A stretch of 23,845 nucleotides of DNA, taken from Pseudomonadota bacterium. Lineage in GTDB: Bacteria; Pseudomonadota; Alphaproteobacteria; Rhizobiales; Pleomorphomonadaceae. Positions 23,512-23,845 of the stretch are shown here, in pieces. The notes below the pieces were generated by a model that made no database searches, was not told where the DNA came from, and saw nothing but the letters and a program-made list of their open reading frames with translations. The stretch covers positions 1 through 23,845 of the forward strand of contig JAEZHI010000020.1 in the NCBI GenBank assembly GCA_023436885.1. The letters are read 5' to 3'. The position numbers and the translations under genes are program-made. Position 1 is the stretch's first letter; every line of letters begins with the position of its first letter.

Positions 23512-23600
23512 CATACTGGCGAAATTCGTTCCATTTCCGCTTCTACGCCGCAGAAATACCGATTCCTGCGCCTGACGACGGCGGAAAGGCTTTCGGTCGA

Positions 23601-23629
23601 TTGACGGACTTCCCGGGCATCGCTATCCC
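23601..23629 (+). promoter_or_regulatory. Promoter of the Rrf2-family gene
   Basis: TTGACG (23601-23606), a 17-base spacer and TATCCC (23624-23629) form a sigma-70-type promoter with a weak -10, about 27 bases before the start codon. Confidence 0.45.
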
Positions 23630-23655
23630 GGCTTCAGTGCGTCCGGAGGCGATCG

Positions 23656-23845
23656 ATGCTGACCAAGAAGGGCAAATACGGGCTCAAGGCACTGGTTCAC
23701 CTTGCCCGATCAGAGCCTGGCAAGGCGGTTCAGGTCGCCGAAATCGCGACGCAGGAGAATATCTCCAAGAAGTTCCTCGATGCCATCATGCGCGATCTGA
23801 AGAACGCCGGCTTCGTGCGCTCCTGGAAGGGGCCGGGCGGTGGCT
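23656..23845 (+). CDS. Rrf2-family transcriptional regulator (partial)
   Basis: The visible 63 residues begin MLTKKGKYGLKALVHLARSE, continue with the helix-turn-helix VAEIATQENISKKFLDAIM and the wing WKGPGGG, and run off the window. This is the start of an Rrf2 winged-helix protein (IscR, NsrR, CymR and RirA relatives). The Fe-S cluster cysteines of IscR/NsrR would lie beyond the edge, so the sensed signal is unknown. CymR-like members repress cysteine and sulfur uptake, which would fit the amino-acid transporter next door, but that is inference. GGAGG (23645-23649) sets the ATG. Confidence 0.88.
   Translation, partial: MLTKKGKYGLKALVHLARSEPGKAVQVAEIATQENISKKFLDAIMRDLKNAGFVRSWKGPGGG

Noticed and set aside
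1..23845. CRISPR arrays, tRNA or rRNA genes, insertion sequences, phage or toxin-antitoxin genes
   Set aside because: I saw no regularly spaced repeats, no cloverleaf or rRNA-like sequence, and no transposase, integrase or toxin-like protein among the genes read on either strand.

Overview
The window is GC-rich, densely packed DNA from an alphaproteobacterium, most likely a member of the Hyphomicrobiales (Rhizobiales). The evidence is the general amino-acid transporter AapJQM, the RutR-like and XRE-cupin regulators, the ATGA-style overlaps between genes, and the base composition. I could run no searches, so homologies rest on recognised motifs and alignments made by hand.

Layout. Positions 1-142 hold the tail of a Met/Cys-rich protein and its terminator. 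Positions 143-1012 hold a minus-strand pair: a 55-residue small protein and an XRE-cupin regulator, with a promoter and operator. Positions 1147-3654 hold a TrmB-type regulator divergent from a RidA-family/MFS operon, separated by a pair of palindromic 15-bp repeats. Positions 3886-9045 hold the most interesting element, a five-gene plus-strand operon for a nitrogenase-like enzyme: a NifD-like subunit, a NifK-like subunit, a small NifX-like protein, a NifB-like radical SAM protein without its own NifX domain, and a NifH-like ATPase, closed by a strong hairpin. Positions 9157-18870 hold a convergent nine-gene operon: BMP-type nucleoside ABC importer, VOC protein, short-chain dehydrogenase, MtaD/AtzA-type amidohydrolase, nucleoside hydrolase and a thymidine phosphorylase homologue. 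A divergent RutR-like TetR regulator lies next to it, with candidate operators. Positions 20055-23367 hold aapJ-aapQ-aapM without the ATPase gene aapP, behind an attenuator-like leader. The window ends inside an Rrf2-family regulator.

The nitrogenase-like operon keeps all six P-cluster cysteines, the cofactor-binding cysteine, the NifH Fe4S4 cysteines and the NifB cluster ligands. It lacks the NifD residues needed for N2 reduction: Gln191 and His195 are both Trp, and His442 and Lys426 are absent. No nifEN, nifV, nifS or nifU gene is present. The best-fitting characterised family is methylthio-alkane reductase (Mar), which releases methanethiol from small organic thioethers under sulfur limitation. 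A new nitrogenase-like reductase of unknown substrate remains possible.

How the genes may work together (inference): the neighbouring importer and enzymes take up and dismantle nucleosides, with an amidohydrolase of the family that deaminates methylthioadenosine. They could supply methylthio compounds to the reductase. The simpler reading is ordinary nucleoside salvage beside an unrelated sulfur-scavenging operon.
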